Origin: Ruegeria arenilitoris
GTDB lineage: Bacteria > Pseudomonadota > Alphaproteobacteria > Rhodobacterales > Rhodobacteraceae
Length of the DNA stretch: 64,000 nt
Direction: 5' to 3'
Assembly: GCF_013032445.1 (NCBI RefSeq)
Contig: NZ_WQCA01000005.1
Coordinates: forward strand, 248,001 to 312,000
Part shown: positions 9,130 through 16,688 of the stretch, piece by piece
Position numbering within the stretch: the stretch's first letter is position 1
How the letters are laid out: each line of letters opens with the position of its first letter
Position numbers and translations under genes: made by a program
Notes under the pieces: model-generated
The model's database searches: none
What the model saw: only the letters and a program-made list of their open reading frames with translations
Told to the model about the DNA's origin: nothing

Positions 9130-9851
9130 AGCTGTAGTGGAGCACCCAGATCAGCGGCCTTTATGACTGAGACAAAGGCAAGGATCGCGTCCAATTCTTC
9201 CAGAGTCATCTCAACGGGATGAATGGGCGAAGGGCGCGCAGGATCGAAAGGTGGGGTCAGACCGTCGATCTGGGTAAAGGCAGGATGGGGATTCAGAGCA
9301 AAGAAGGCCTCGAACCGTTCTGACCAGTCAGGCATCGCACGCAACACGGCAAAGGAGGGCGTCGAGCCCAAACCGTTCATGCGGTTCTGTGGGCCGATCA
9401 CATGGCAACGCCCGCAATGGGTCATCGACAGTTCCTCACCGAGAGCGGTGTCACCGTCGATCACCGAGTCGGTTTGCGCCGCGGTGGCCTCGAAACGGGC
9501 AGAGAAGGGCGCGCCTTTTTCGGGGGTAAAGCTCTCGACCGTGTTCTTGCCGATATCGGATAGCAACCAATCGCGGAATCGTTCGTGTTTGGCGTCGTCT
9601 TCGATCCGCAGGTGATAGACTACACCGTCGCGGGCAAAGACCGGATCACCCGGAGGCGCGGTTTCCAGCACCAAAACACCCGCATCATCCGCAATAACAC
9701 GTATCCCGGTCTTGAGAGAGAAGCGCGGAAGGATATGTTGCAAAAGGCCAGAGTCTTTCACCTCGACTGGGGCAGCAAGCCCCAATGCCTCTTGCGACCA
9801 AGAGGGGGTGGCAGAGAGCGTCAGGCTCAGGCACAAGAGGACAAAGCGCAT
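9123..9851 (-). CDS. Periplasmic c-type cytochrome with a tungstate-binder-like N-terminus
   Basis: This is a 242-residue exported protein. The signal peptide (MRFVLLCLSLTLSATPSWSQ) fixes the start at 9851 rather than 96 bases upstream. Residues about 25-125 resemble the two ends of a TupA/ModA-type oxyanion-binding protein: DSGLLQHILPRFSLKTGIRV near the front and FRDWLLSDIGKNTVESF near the back, with most of the middle missing. A single haem site CGRCH follows (about residue 147), with a possible Met ligand in NRMNGLG. The 3' end overlaps the convergent ferredoxin-like gene by 7 bases. It may pass electrons from, or sense metal for, the formate dehydrogenase; this is inference. Confidence 0.8.
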   Translation of the reverse strand: MRFVLLCLSLTLSATPSWSQEALGLAAPVEVKDSGLLQHILPRFSLKTGIRVIADDAGVLVLETAPPGDPVFARDGVVYHLRIEDDAKHERFRDWLLSDIGKNTVESFTPEKGAPFSARFEATAAQTDSVIDGDTALGEELSMTHCGRCHVIGPQNRMNGLGSTPSFAVLRAMPDWSERFEAFFALNPHPAFTQIDGLTPPFDPARPSPIHPVEMTLEELDAILAFVSVIKAADLGAPLQLQ

Positions 9852-9959
9852 GGCCCAACCTAACGGCGCGGCCCCGAGTGCGTCAAATGAACTGAATGAG
9901 ACGGAGACACATGCAATGAAACGCAACCTCGTGGTGGGGCAATTCAAAGGGGTAATGGC

Positions 9960-11021
9960 ATGAGTGTCCGTGACGCGGTTCTGGCGAACCTGAAGAAGAT
10001 AATCGACCCTGTCTCGGGTCAGGACATTGTTAGCGCCGGAGTGGTGCGTGCGCTAAATGTCGAAGGCGACACGGTGCGTTTCGTGCTGGAGATCGACCCA
10101 AAGCACGCCGAACAAATGGAGCCGGTTCGCGAGACTGCCGAGAAAGCCGCGCAGATGGTAAACGGGGTGGCGAAGGTTTCGGCCATGATGACCGCGCATT
10201 CCGACAAAGCTCCGCCGGATTTGAAGCCCAAACCCAAGCCCTCGCAAACCGGGCCACAGGCAGTTCCGGGTGTGGATCGGATCATCGCCGTGGCTTCGGG
10301 CAAAGGCGGTGTTGGTAAATCCACCGTATCGGCGAACCTCGCCTGTGCATTGGCGGCTGAGGGCCGTCGAGTGGGTCTGCTGGACGCTGACGTCTACGGG
10401 CCGTCGCAGCCCCGAATGCTGGGTGTCTCGGGTCGTCCGGCCAGCCCCGACGGGAAAACCATTCTGCCGCTGCGCAATCATGGTGTTACCATGATGTCGA
10501 TGGGTCTGATGACTAATGAAGGGCAGGCGGTTGTTTGGCGTGGCCCGATGCTGATGGGCGCACTGCAACAGATGATGAGTCAGGTGCAATGGGGCGCGCT
10601 GGACGTGCTGATCGTTGACCTGCCGCCAGGTACTGGTGACGTTCAACTGACGTTAAGCCAGAAATTCAAGGTCGACGGAGCCATTGTTGTCTCGACCCCG
10701 CAGGACGTGGCCCTGATTGATGCCCGCAAGGGGATCGACATGTTCAACCAGCTCAAGACGCCGATCGTCGGGATGATCGAGAACATGTCCACCCACATCT
10801 GTTCAAACTGCGGGCACGAGGAACATGTGTTTGGTCATGGTGGCGTGAAGTCCGAGGCCGAGGCGCTGGGCGTTCCGCTGCTGGGGGAAATCCCGCTGCA
10901 CCTGGATATCCGGGTCGCTGCAGACGGAGGCGCGCCCATCGTGGTCTGCAAACCTGACAGCCCGCAGGCCGAGGCGTTCCGCAAGATCGCACGTGATATG
11001 ATCGCCAAGGGCAACGCATGA
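9960..11021 (+). CDS. mrp: Mrp/ApbC-family iron-sulfur cluster carrier ATPase
   Basis: This is a 353-residue MinD-like P-loop ATPase that carries and transfers [4Fe-4S] clusters to apoproteins. It has an N-terminal DUF59/MIP18-type domain (residues 1-75), a linker rich in Lys and Pro, then the ATPase domain with the deviant Walker A SGKGGVGKST (about residue 115), LLDADVYGPSQ, and Walker B VLIVDLPPGTGD. The C-terminal CSNCG motif supplies the bridging cysteines for a cluster shared by the dimer. AAAGGGG precedes the start. With several multi-cluster proteins next door, it may serve formate dehydrogenase maturation as well as general metabolism. Its end overlaps the next gene by four bases. 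Confidence 0.93.
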   Translation: MSVRDAVLANLKKIIDPVSGQDIVSAGVVRALNVEGDTVRFVLEIDPKHAEQMEPVRETAEKAAQMVNGVAKVSAMMTAHSDKAPPDLKPKPKPSQTGPQAVPGVDRIIAVASGKGGVGKSTVSANLACALAAEGRRVGLLDADVYGPSQPRMLGVSGRPASPDGKTILPLRNHGVTMMSMGLMTNEGQAVVWRGPMLMGALQQMMSQVQWGALDVLIVDLPPGTGDVQLTLSQKFKVDGAIVVSTPQDVALIDARKGIDMFNQLKTPIVGMIENMSTHICSNCGHEEHVFGHGGVKSEAEALGVPLLGEIPLHLDIRVAADGGAPIVVCKPDSPQAEAFRKIARDMIAKGNA

Positions 11022-11710
11022 GCCAGCCGGTCTTTCCCCCATTGTTGTCGGGTCACCCGGTACAGGGTGGGGAAGACCCGTTCGAGCGTGCTCAGGCCAT
11101 GGCGGCGCTGGGCTGTGAAGCCGGGTCGGTCGTTTACAACATTCAGGCCGACCGGCTGCGGGTGGCGATTGTTTTCGCACCCGAGGTTCCTTTGCAGGAT
11201 GCCATGGCAATGCTGCCTCTGTGCGCCGTCGGGTTCCAGAACGCGCTGGGTGCGCTGGCTCCACCGGAGGTCGCAGTGCATCTGGGTTGGGACGGGTTGA
11301 TCTGCGTGAACGGCGCGAAATGCGGTGCGTTCCGTGTTGCGGCGGCATCCAATGCCCCTAAGGCCGAACCGGACTGGTTGGTGGTCGGGTGGGAATTGGC
11401 GCTGATGCAAACCAGCGTGGCACCGGGGGAAACACCGGACGTCACGGCCCTCTATGACGAAGGCTGCGCCGAAGTATCGCCGGTGCAATTGGTTGAAAGC
11501 TGGTCGCGGCACATGCTGACTTGGCTCAACCGCTGGCAGGAGGACGGCAATGCGCCCCTGCACGGCGAATGGATGGGGCTTCTGCGCGGTGTCGGAGAAC
11601 CCTGCGAGACCGGGGTATTTCTGGGTACGGATGAACGGTTCGGGATGCTGATCCGCGATGGTGCCGAAACCCACCTGCGCCCCCTGACCGAACTGTTGGA
11701 GAACGGATGA
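11018..11710 (+). CDS. Biotin/lipoate-protein-ligase-like protein, probably altered in function
   Basis: This 230-residue protein has the BirA/LplA ligase fold signature in its middle: a GLICVNGAKCGAF segment matching the DG-x-K-x-x-G region of biotin ligases, with the lysine kept, then PDWLVVGWELAL where ligases have WxVVGIGxN. The N-terminal GRGRxGR adenylate loop is absent, and the KWPND motif reads LGWDG. A C-terminal beta domain (DUF4444-like) follows. It may therefore be a pseudoenzyme or have a different substrate. ATGA overlap with mrp and with the next gene places it in a three-gene unit. I recall relatives beside formate dehydrogenase genes in Rhodobacteraceae; no function is established. 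Confidence 0.75.
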   Translation: MSQPVFPPLLSGHPVQGGEDPFERAQAMAALGCEAGSVVYNIQADRLRVAIVFAPEVPLQDAMAMLPLCAVGFQNALGALAPPEVAVHLGWDGLICVNGAKCGAFRVAAASNAPKAEPDWLVVGWELALMQTSVAPGETPDVTALYDEGCAEVSPVQLVESWSRHMLTWLNRWQEDGNAPLHGEWMGLLRGVGEPCETGVFLGTDERFGMLIRDGAETHLRPLTELLENG

Positions 11711-12189
11711 TGAAACTGGCCCGCGCGATCCATTTTGATGAAAGCGACATGAACGTGTTCCACTCCCCCGCCCGGACCGGAGAATGGTGCATCTCGGGTG
11801 GGTTCGAATTCTCGAACTGGGGGAAGGCCGACATGGAAGGCAAGGCGCGGCAGGCGTTTTCAAACGGCTGGTTGGGGGTCGAAACCTTCGGACGCGTGAC
11901 CTTCGTTGCCGTCACGCAGATCGAACAGGCTGAGCTGGATCAGATCGCCCGGAATCTGGCAGAACATTTCGTGCAGTTCTACGGCGCGCCTTCGATCGAG
12001 GCCGCATTGGGTGTTGCGCAGACCGAGATCGCCCATATGGCCGAACTGTGCGAGGAACACGCCCCCAATACGCTACTGACCGTCGCGCGCGAATTGTCCG
12101 ACAGCGGAGTGCATGAGGCGTTTCGTGTGATCACCCCACAGGAAACTCAGCTTGAAGCACTGGCCGTTCACGGCTCGTTGGACGACTAA
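11707..12189 (+). CDS. Small conserved protein, DUF6505-like
   Basis: This is a 160-residue soluble protein with no signal or membrane segment. It begins MMKLARAIHFDESDMNVF and contains GEWCISGGFEFSNW and FGRVTFVAVTQIEQAELDQIARNLAEHF. The sequence fits what I remember of the DUF6505 family, which accompanies the ligase-like gene in formate dehydrogenase loci, but I cannot confirm the assignment here. It overlaps the preceding gene by four bases (ATGATG), so it is the last gene of the mrp unit, and it ends with a 4-base overlap against the convergent flavin reductase. The function is unknown. Confidence 0.7.
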   Translation: MMKLARAIHFDESDMNVFHSPARTGEWCISGGFEFSNWGKADMEGKARQAFSNGWLGVETFGRVTFVAVTQIEQAELDQIARNLAEHFVQFYGAPSIEAALGVAQTEIAHMAELCEEHAPNTLLTVARELSDSGVHEAFRVITPQETQLEALAVHGSLDD

Positions 12190-12686
12190 AGCAGGTCCGC
12201 GAACCCGCCGAACTGACCGCGTTTGAAGATCAGGCCCTTGCCGGTGCGGTACATCACCTGTTCAACCTCACCAACCAGGATCAAGTGATCACCGGCTTCA
12301 TGTTTGGCATGAAGCTGGCAGTCAAACCGGGCTAGGCAATTGGCCAACTGCGGTCGGCCCTTGTGATCGGTTTCCCAGACGGCGTGTGAGAAATCCAGCC
12401 CGTCGCGTGCAAACCGCAATGCCTGATCCTGCTGTTCTTCGGCCATCACATGAATGGAGTAATGCTGGCAGGCGTTGAACGAGTTGAACCGTTGAGAATC
12501 TTTGGCCAGACACCACAACACCAGCGGTGGGTCCAGCGACACCGACGAAAACGAGTTGACGGTGATCGCACGCGGCCCGTTGAGCGATCCCGTCGTGACA
12601 ACGGTGACTCCGGTTCCGAAACACCCCAGCGCTTCGCGAAACGCGGGGCTTTGATCCGGGGTAGGGGTGAAGGTCTTTTCCGTCAT
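12186..12686 (-). CDS. Flavin reductase family protein (FMN-binding split barrel)
   Basis: This is a 166-residue flavin reductase-like protein. It would reduce FMN or FAD with NAD(P)H, typically as the small partner of a two-component monooxygenase. Family features are FREALGCFGTGVTVVTT near the front, then ITVNSFSSVSLDPPLV, and the C-terminal HLILVGEVEQV. The start at MTEKTF (12686) is chosen because family members begin about 15 residues before FREAL; the Shine-Dalgarno sequence is weak. No monooxygenase gene lies nearby, so the partner is elsewhere or absent. It converges on the DUF6505-like gene with a 4-base overlap. Confidence 0.88.
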   Translation of the reverse strand: MTEKTFTPTPDQSPAFREALGCFGTGVTVVTTGSLNGPRAITVNSFSSVSLDPPLVLWCLAKDSQRFNSFNACQHYSIHVMAEEQQDQALRFARDGLDFSHAVWETDHKGRPQLANCLARFDCQLHAKHEAGDHLILVGEVEQVMYRTGKGLIFKRGQFGGFADLL

Positions 12687-12774
12687 CGCGTGCTCGTGCA
12701 GTAAACGCGCATCAGGTGCCACGGCCAACCGGAATTGTCCATGAAAAGGTGAATTTGGCTCGAATATTTTACGG

Positions 12775-14187
12775 TTAGTTCAGATCTTCCAGCAGACGGC
12801 CATGCTGACGGGTGGCCTCGATGACGGCACCAAAGGTCGTCATGCCGCGTGCCTGCAGCATCGGTAACATCTTGACCAGCGCCTGCGCCGTAGCGACCGC
12901 ATCCCCAAGCGCGGTGTGGCGCAGCTCGTGCGGAATGCTGATTTCCAACCGATCGCACAGAGCGTCCAGTGTGTGTTTGTCGCTGGCTCCAAACAGAACC
13001 GCGGACAACAGGACCGTGTCCAGGATGGGGTGATCCCATTCAACATCCATTCGTTTGGCGTGACGGCGCAGAAAGGCCATGTCGAAAGGCGCGTTATGCG
13101 CCACAATCACAGCATCCCGCGCGAATTGGTGAAAGGTGCGACCAGCCGCGGCAATATCCGGCGCGCCTTCGACCATGCGGTCGCTGACCTTGTGCACCTT
13201 GGTTGAGGCAGGTGGAATCGGCATGCCTGGATTGACCAGCATGTCCAGTTTTTCTCCTTCGACAATCCGGCCATTTACCACCCGAACCGCGCCGATCTGG
13301 ACGATCTCGTCCTTGTGGGGCAGCAGCCCGGTGGTTTCTGTGTCAAAGACGACAAAGCACAGATCCTGCAGGGCGAGGGTTTCAAACTGCCCTCCTACCG
13401 CGCTGTTCAACAGGTCGAAATCGTAGACCAGAGGCCGAGACGCTTCGGGTTCGATATTGGCGGCACTTTCGTCAAAAATCAGCAGGTAACCAGGCGCGTC
13501 GCCAAGCGGTTTCATTCTTGCCGAATAAGTCTGCGCGCCGTCGATGCTGGTCAAGGTGCAGTCGACCTCAAGCCCGGTTTTGGACAGTTTTTCATAAGCG
13601 TCCCGCAGTGCTGTAGGCTGCAGGTATTCGAAAAGCGAGGCGTTCAGTCGGGGATGCGCGATCTGGGCCAGAACGCCAGCAGCCTGACCGTCATAGAGAA
13701 CGATCTTATGGCTCGGGCTGGCCAGCACCATTGCCACCGGAATCTCTGTCAAAAGCGCCGTCAACCTTTTCTTTTCAGCAGCCAGATGTGCGGTTTCTGC
13801 AGCCACGGCCTCGGCGACATTCATCGTCTTGCCTGACAGTTGTTCTGCCAGTCCGGCGGCCGCAGGGGCGAGATCGCCCAAATAACGCGCGGCCTGCATG
13901 TCCATATCCGTGCTGACACCGGCATGGGCGCGAGCGCGCAATTGGGCCGACAAACGCTCAATCGGTTTGGCGACATTGTCGTCAAACAGCAGCCAGACAG
14001 CCACGATCAGACCGACAAAGCCGAATCCCATGATGATTTCGGCGAAGATAAAAGCATTTGCCAGAGCCGGGTCCGCAGCGCGCCTGTAACTGATCCATAG
14101 TGCCAAAGAACTGACCGCAAGCGCGCCAGCAGCCATCAGGCAGAAGAACAGAAAAATACGTATGCGCAGGCTTAGCCGGGTCAGCAT
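12775..14187 (-). CDS. Membrane-anchored 3'-5' exonuclease, DnaQ/PolC type, with PAS-like region
   Basis: This 470-residue protein joins two N-terminal membrane segments (about residues 7-30 and 50-70), a HAMP-like and helical stretch, a PAS-like region (about 140-260), and a C-terminal DEDDh exonuclease. Exonuclease motifs are FVVFDTETTGLLPHKDEIVQIGA (Exo I, about 300), HNAPFDMAFL (Exo II), and HTALGDAVAT (Exo III). The catalytic domain faces the cytosol. I chose the ATG at 14187 because GGAG lies six bases before it and it sits one base after the upstream stop. This architecture is known next to DUF294 proteins and acetate-type symporters. Its substrate is unknown; a nucleotide-signal or DNA role are both possible. 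Confidence 0.88.
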   Translation of the reverse strand: MLTRLSLRIRIFLFFCLMAAGALAVSSLALWISYRRAADPALANAFIFAEIIMGFGFVGLIVAVWLLFDDNVAKPIERLSAQLRARAHAGVSTDMDMQAARYLGDLAPAAAGLAEQLSGKTMNVAEAVAAETAHLAAEKKRLTALLTEIPVAMVLASPSHKIVLYDGQAAGVLAQIAHPRLNASLFEYLQPTALRDAYEKLSKTGLEVDCTLTSIDGAQTYSARMKPLGDAPGYLLIFDESAANIEPEASRPLVYDFDLLNSAVGGQFETLALQDLCFVVFDTETTGLLPHKDEIVQIGAVRVVNGRIVEGEKLDMLVNPGMPIPPASTKVHKVSDRMVEGAPDIAAAGRTFHQFARDAVIVAHNAPFDMAFLRRHAKRMDVEWDHPILDTVLLSAVLFGASDKHTLDALCDRLEISIPHELRHTALGDAVATAQALVKMLPMLQARGMTTFGAVIEATRQHGRLLEDLN

Positions 14188-14188
14188 G

Positions 14189-14707
14189 TTACACTCCGCA
14201 GGTTGCCTCAATAATTGGGTCGTCGTCACTGACACTCAGCCAATCGACGTTCAGTAAATGACCATCGTCTCCGAATTCAACACCATCAGCCAAACTGGCG
14301 CGGCTGTTGGCATCACAATCGACGGCCACCGGCAGTTTGGAAATTGGAGACCAACGGCCAAAGAAATACAGGTCCACAAGCCGTTGTTGTGGAACCTGTT
14401 CGTTGGTGCGGACCGAGACCGTGTCGATGGCCGCGAACCGGTTGACGAAAGGCACTGCATAGGTCCACGGACGATAGAAGGCCCGGCTTTCGACCTCCTG
14501 CACGATTTCCATGCCTTCGGGCAGGGTCTCAACTGTGCGGTCATACCAGGAATACTCGCTGGCGATGGTCATGCCGATCATACCCAGACCTGCGGCGACC
14601 GGAGCCGCCCAGCGAGGCAGGCGACCGCCCGTCAGTTTGTTCACTACCATTACCAAACCCGCAAAGGCGAGGCCCGCAAAGATGGTACCGATTAGTTCCA
14701 GAAACAT
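14189..14707 (-). CDS. Hypothetical membrane protein between DUF294 and exonuclease genes
   Basis: This is a 172-residue protein with two N-terminal membrane helices (about residues 3-25 and 33-50) and a periplasmic-looking soluble part starting with EYSWYDRTVETLPEGM. Other features are FYRPWTYAVPFVNRF and a short Asp-rich tail with a lone Cys near the end. I do not recognise a named family. It sits in a minus-strand run (DUF294 protein, this gene, exonuclease) with only one base to the next start, so the three are probably cotranscribed and the product may work with them at the membrane. Confidence 0.75.
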   Translation of the reverse strand: MFLELIGTIFAGLAFAGLVMVVNKLTGGRLPRWAAPVAAGLGMIGMTIASEYSWYDRTVETLPEGMEIVQEVESRAFYRPWTYAVPFVNRFAAIDTVSVRTNEQVPQQRLVDLYFFGRWSPISKLPVAVDCDANSRASLADGVEFGDDGHLLNVDWLSVSDDDPIIEATCGV

Positions 14708-14755
14708 ATGTCTCTCCGAATTTCAGACGCTTGCGTCTGTTTAGTGTATTATGGC

Positions 14756-16579
14756 CTAGCCCAGCATACCTTTGCCATGGCCCACCGCCGATTGCATTGT
14801 TTTTACGACGACAAAGGCGTCTCGCAGATGGCTTCGCTCGAAGTCCGACAGGGCGGATGGCGGCAGATAGTTGTCGGGTTTTTCACCGAATTTGACCAGC
14901 CTCACCTGATGTTCCAGCCGGGTTTCGGCAATCAGGTCATAGGCGTCCAGAATGTCCCGTGCACCGGCGGGGCTGAGCACTCCGGCGGCTTCGGCTGCTT
15001 TCAGGCGCGCGCGCGTGTTGGCCTCGGTCAACTGGCCCTGCAGGCTGTAGACGCGGGCCAGATCGACCACCGGCACCACGCCGTTGTGTTTCAGGTCCAG
15101 CGTGTTGCGATGCTCGCCCGAGCGGATCGTGGCAAAGCCGCGTAGCAGGCCCAGAGGCGGCGTATGTTTCAGCGAGTTCGAGATCATATGCGCCACGAAG
15201 ATCGAGTTTGCATTCGCTGCGGCCAGCGTGTCGGTCTGAAGATCAGAGAACAACTCGAACGCGCCGCCGATCGGGCGCAGATCGAACATGACCGATGCCA
15301 GCATCTGTGCCTCGGGGTTAGGTTTTGCGATCCAGCCTTTGAAATAGTCGCGCCAGACACGCACCGGCTGACACCAACGCGGATTGGTCGCCATCATGTC
15401 GCCGGGGCAATAGAAATATCCGCAGGTATCCAGACCATCCGAGACGAATTTGGCCAGCTCTGCAAAATAGGCCATGTCAGCGTCGGTCACGCTGTCATCC
15501 AGAACCAGACAGTTGTCCTGATCCGACACACCGGTCTGCTCCTGCCGCCCTTGCGAGCCGCAAGCCAGCCACAGATAGGGCACCGGCGGCGGCCCCAGCT
15601 CCTTTTCAGCCAAGGCCAGCAGCCGCCGGGTGGCGGTGTCGGCAATGTCGGTGATCAGGCGGGTGACGATTTCGTGCCGGTTACCTGCGGCGACCAGTTG
15701 CACCAACAATTGTGGGATTTCGGCTGTGACCTGCGCCATTTCAACCGCCGAATTGGCTAGGGCAATTTGACGGACCAGCTCGGCTGAGCTGACGGCTTGA
15801 TAGTGGGTCAGGTCGGTTTGTGTGACGATACCAACCAGCTTGCCGCCTTCGGCAACCGGGATGTGACCAATGCCGCGTTCCATCATCACATGCAGCACGT
15901 CCGAGCCGATGTCAGACGGTGAAAGGGTGATCGGATCAGCGGTCATGATATCGGAAATCGGTGTGGTGTTGGGCATGGCGTCTGCCACGTATTTGCCCGA
16001 AATATCGCGCAGCGTGGCGATGCCCAGCAAAGCCTCGTCCTCGGTCACGCACAGGCACGAAATATGGCGGTCACGCATTAATCGTGCGGCCTCCTGAACC
16101 GGCATGGAGGCGGGGCAAGTGGCCGGGTTGCGGGCCATCAGGACATCAATCGAACTGGTGGCCAAGCTTAGCGGGCTGGAACGCTCGCCACGCGTGCGGT
16201 CAAAGAACTTGGCAACGAAGTCATGATTGTCGATCAGTTTGCGCACCACAGCGGGAGGCAGAACAAAAAGAACGGTCGGTGTCCCCGCGTGTGCATGTGT
16301 TGCGGCTTTTCCGTCTTTCAGCAGGCCACGTTCACCAAAGGAATTACGCAACCCGAGATGAGAGACCACGGCGCCATTCTCATCGGTGATCTCGATCTGA
16401 CCTTCGTAGATCAGGAATACGCCGGGCAGGGTGTTGCCAAGCTCGTAAACAGCAGAGCCCTCATTCACTTCCCACACCTCGATCTGTTTGGCCAGATCTT
16501 CCAGCGTTTCGGCGGGCAGGGCGTCATAGGGATGTACGGATTTCAGAAACCGGGTGATCTGGTCATGTGAGAGGGGCAT
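14756..16579 (-). CDS. cNMP-binding, CBS and DUF294 nucleotidyltransferase-like protein
   Basis: This 607-residue cytosolic regulator-like protein has a cyclic-nucleotide-binding domain (residues 1-130), a CBS pair (about 160-285), and a GlnD-like nucleotidyltransferase domain with LACGSQGRQEQTGVSDQDN, which keeps the G-S and D-x-D pattern. It ends in a DUF294 C-terminal helical domain. The ATG at 16579, 7 bases after AGGA, is used. The family is typically found beside sodium:solute symporters with a DUF4212 partner, as here, and probably tunes uptake or carbon metabolism in response to nucleotides. Two tandem terminators separate it from the symporter upstream, so it needs its own promoter or read-through. 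Confidence 0.9.
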   Translation of the reverse strand: MPLSHDQITRFLKSVHPYDALPAETLEDLAKQIEVWEVNEGSAVYELGNTLPGVFLIYEGQIEITDENGAVVSHLGLRNSFGERGLLKDGKAATHAHAGTPTVLFVLPPAVVRKLIDNHDFVAKFFDRTRGERSSPLSLATSSIDVLMARNPATCPASMPVQEAARLMRDRHISCLCVTEDEALLGIATLRDISGKYVADAMPNTTPISDIMTADPITLSPSDIGSDVLHVMMERGIGHIPVAEGGKLVGIVTQTDLTHYQAVSSAELVRQIALANSAVEMAQVTAEIPQLLVQLVAAGNRHEIVTRLITDIADTATRRLLALAEKELGPPPVPYLWLACGSQGRQEQTGVSDQDNCLVLDDSVTDADMAYFAELAKFVSDGLDTCGYFYCPGDMMATNPRWCQPVRVWRDYFKGWIAKPNPEAQMLASVMFDLRPIGGAFELFSDLQTDTLAAANANSIFVAHMISNSLKHTPPLGLLRGFATIRSGEHRNTLDLKHNGVVPVVDLARVYSLQGQLTEANTRARLKAAEAAGVLSPAGARDILDAYDLIAETRLEHQVRLVKFGEKPDNYLPPSALSDFERSHLRDAFVVVKTMQSAVGHGKGMLG

Positions 16580-16602
16580 CAAGAAATCCTGGGTCTTTGG
16601 TT

Positions 16603-16635
16603 GAAAAATCCCGCCCGGTGGTGTGCCGGACGGGA
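16603..16635 (-). terminator. Rho-independent terminator, second of a tandem pair
   Basis: On the minus strand a 10-base stem (arms 16626-16635 and 16609-16618, one G-U pair, 7-base loop) is followed by TTTTTC. It lies after the symporter gene and just before the DUF294 start. Confidence 0.75.
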
Positions 16636-16643
16636 GTAGTAGA

Positions 16644-16681
16644 TCGAAAAACGCGGCATATGGAAGTTAACCATATGCCGC
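16644..16681 (-). terminator. Rho-independent terminator after the symporter gene
   Basis: A perfect 11-base stem (16653-16663 with 16671-16681, 7-base loop, core CGGCATATGG) is followed on the minus strand by GTTTTTCG. It closes the DUF4212/symporter transcript only a few bases after the stop codon. Confidence 0.82.
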
Positions 16682-16688
16682 ATCATGC

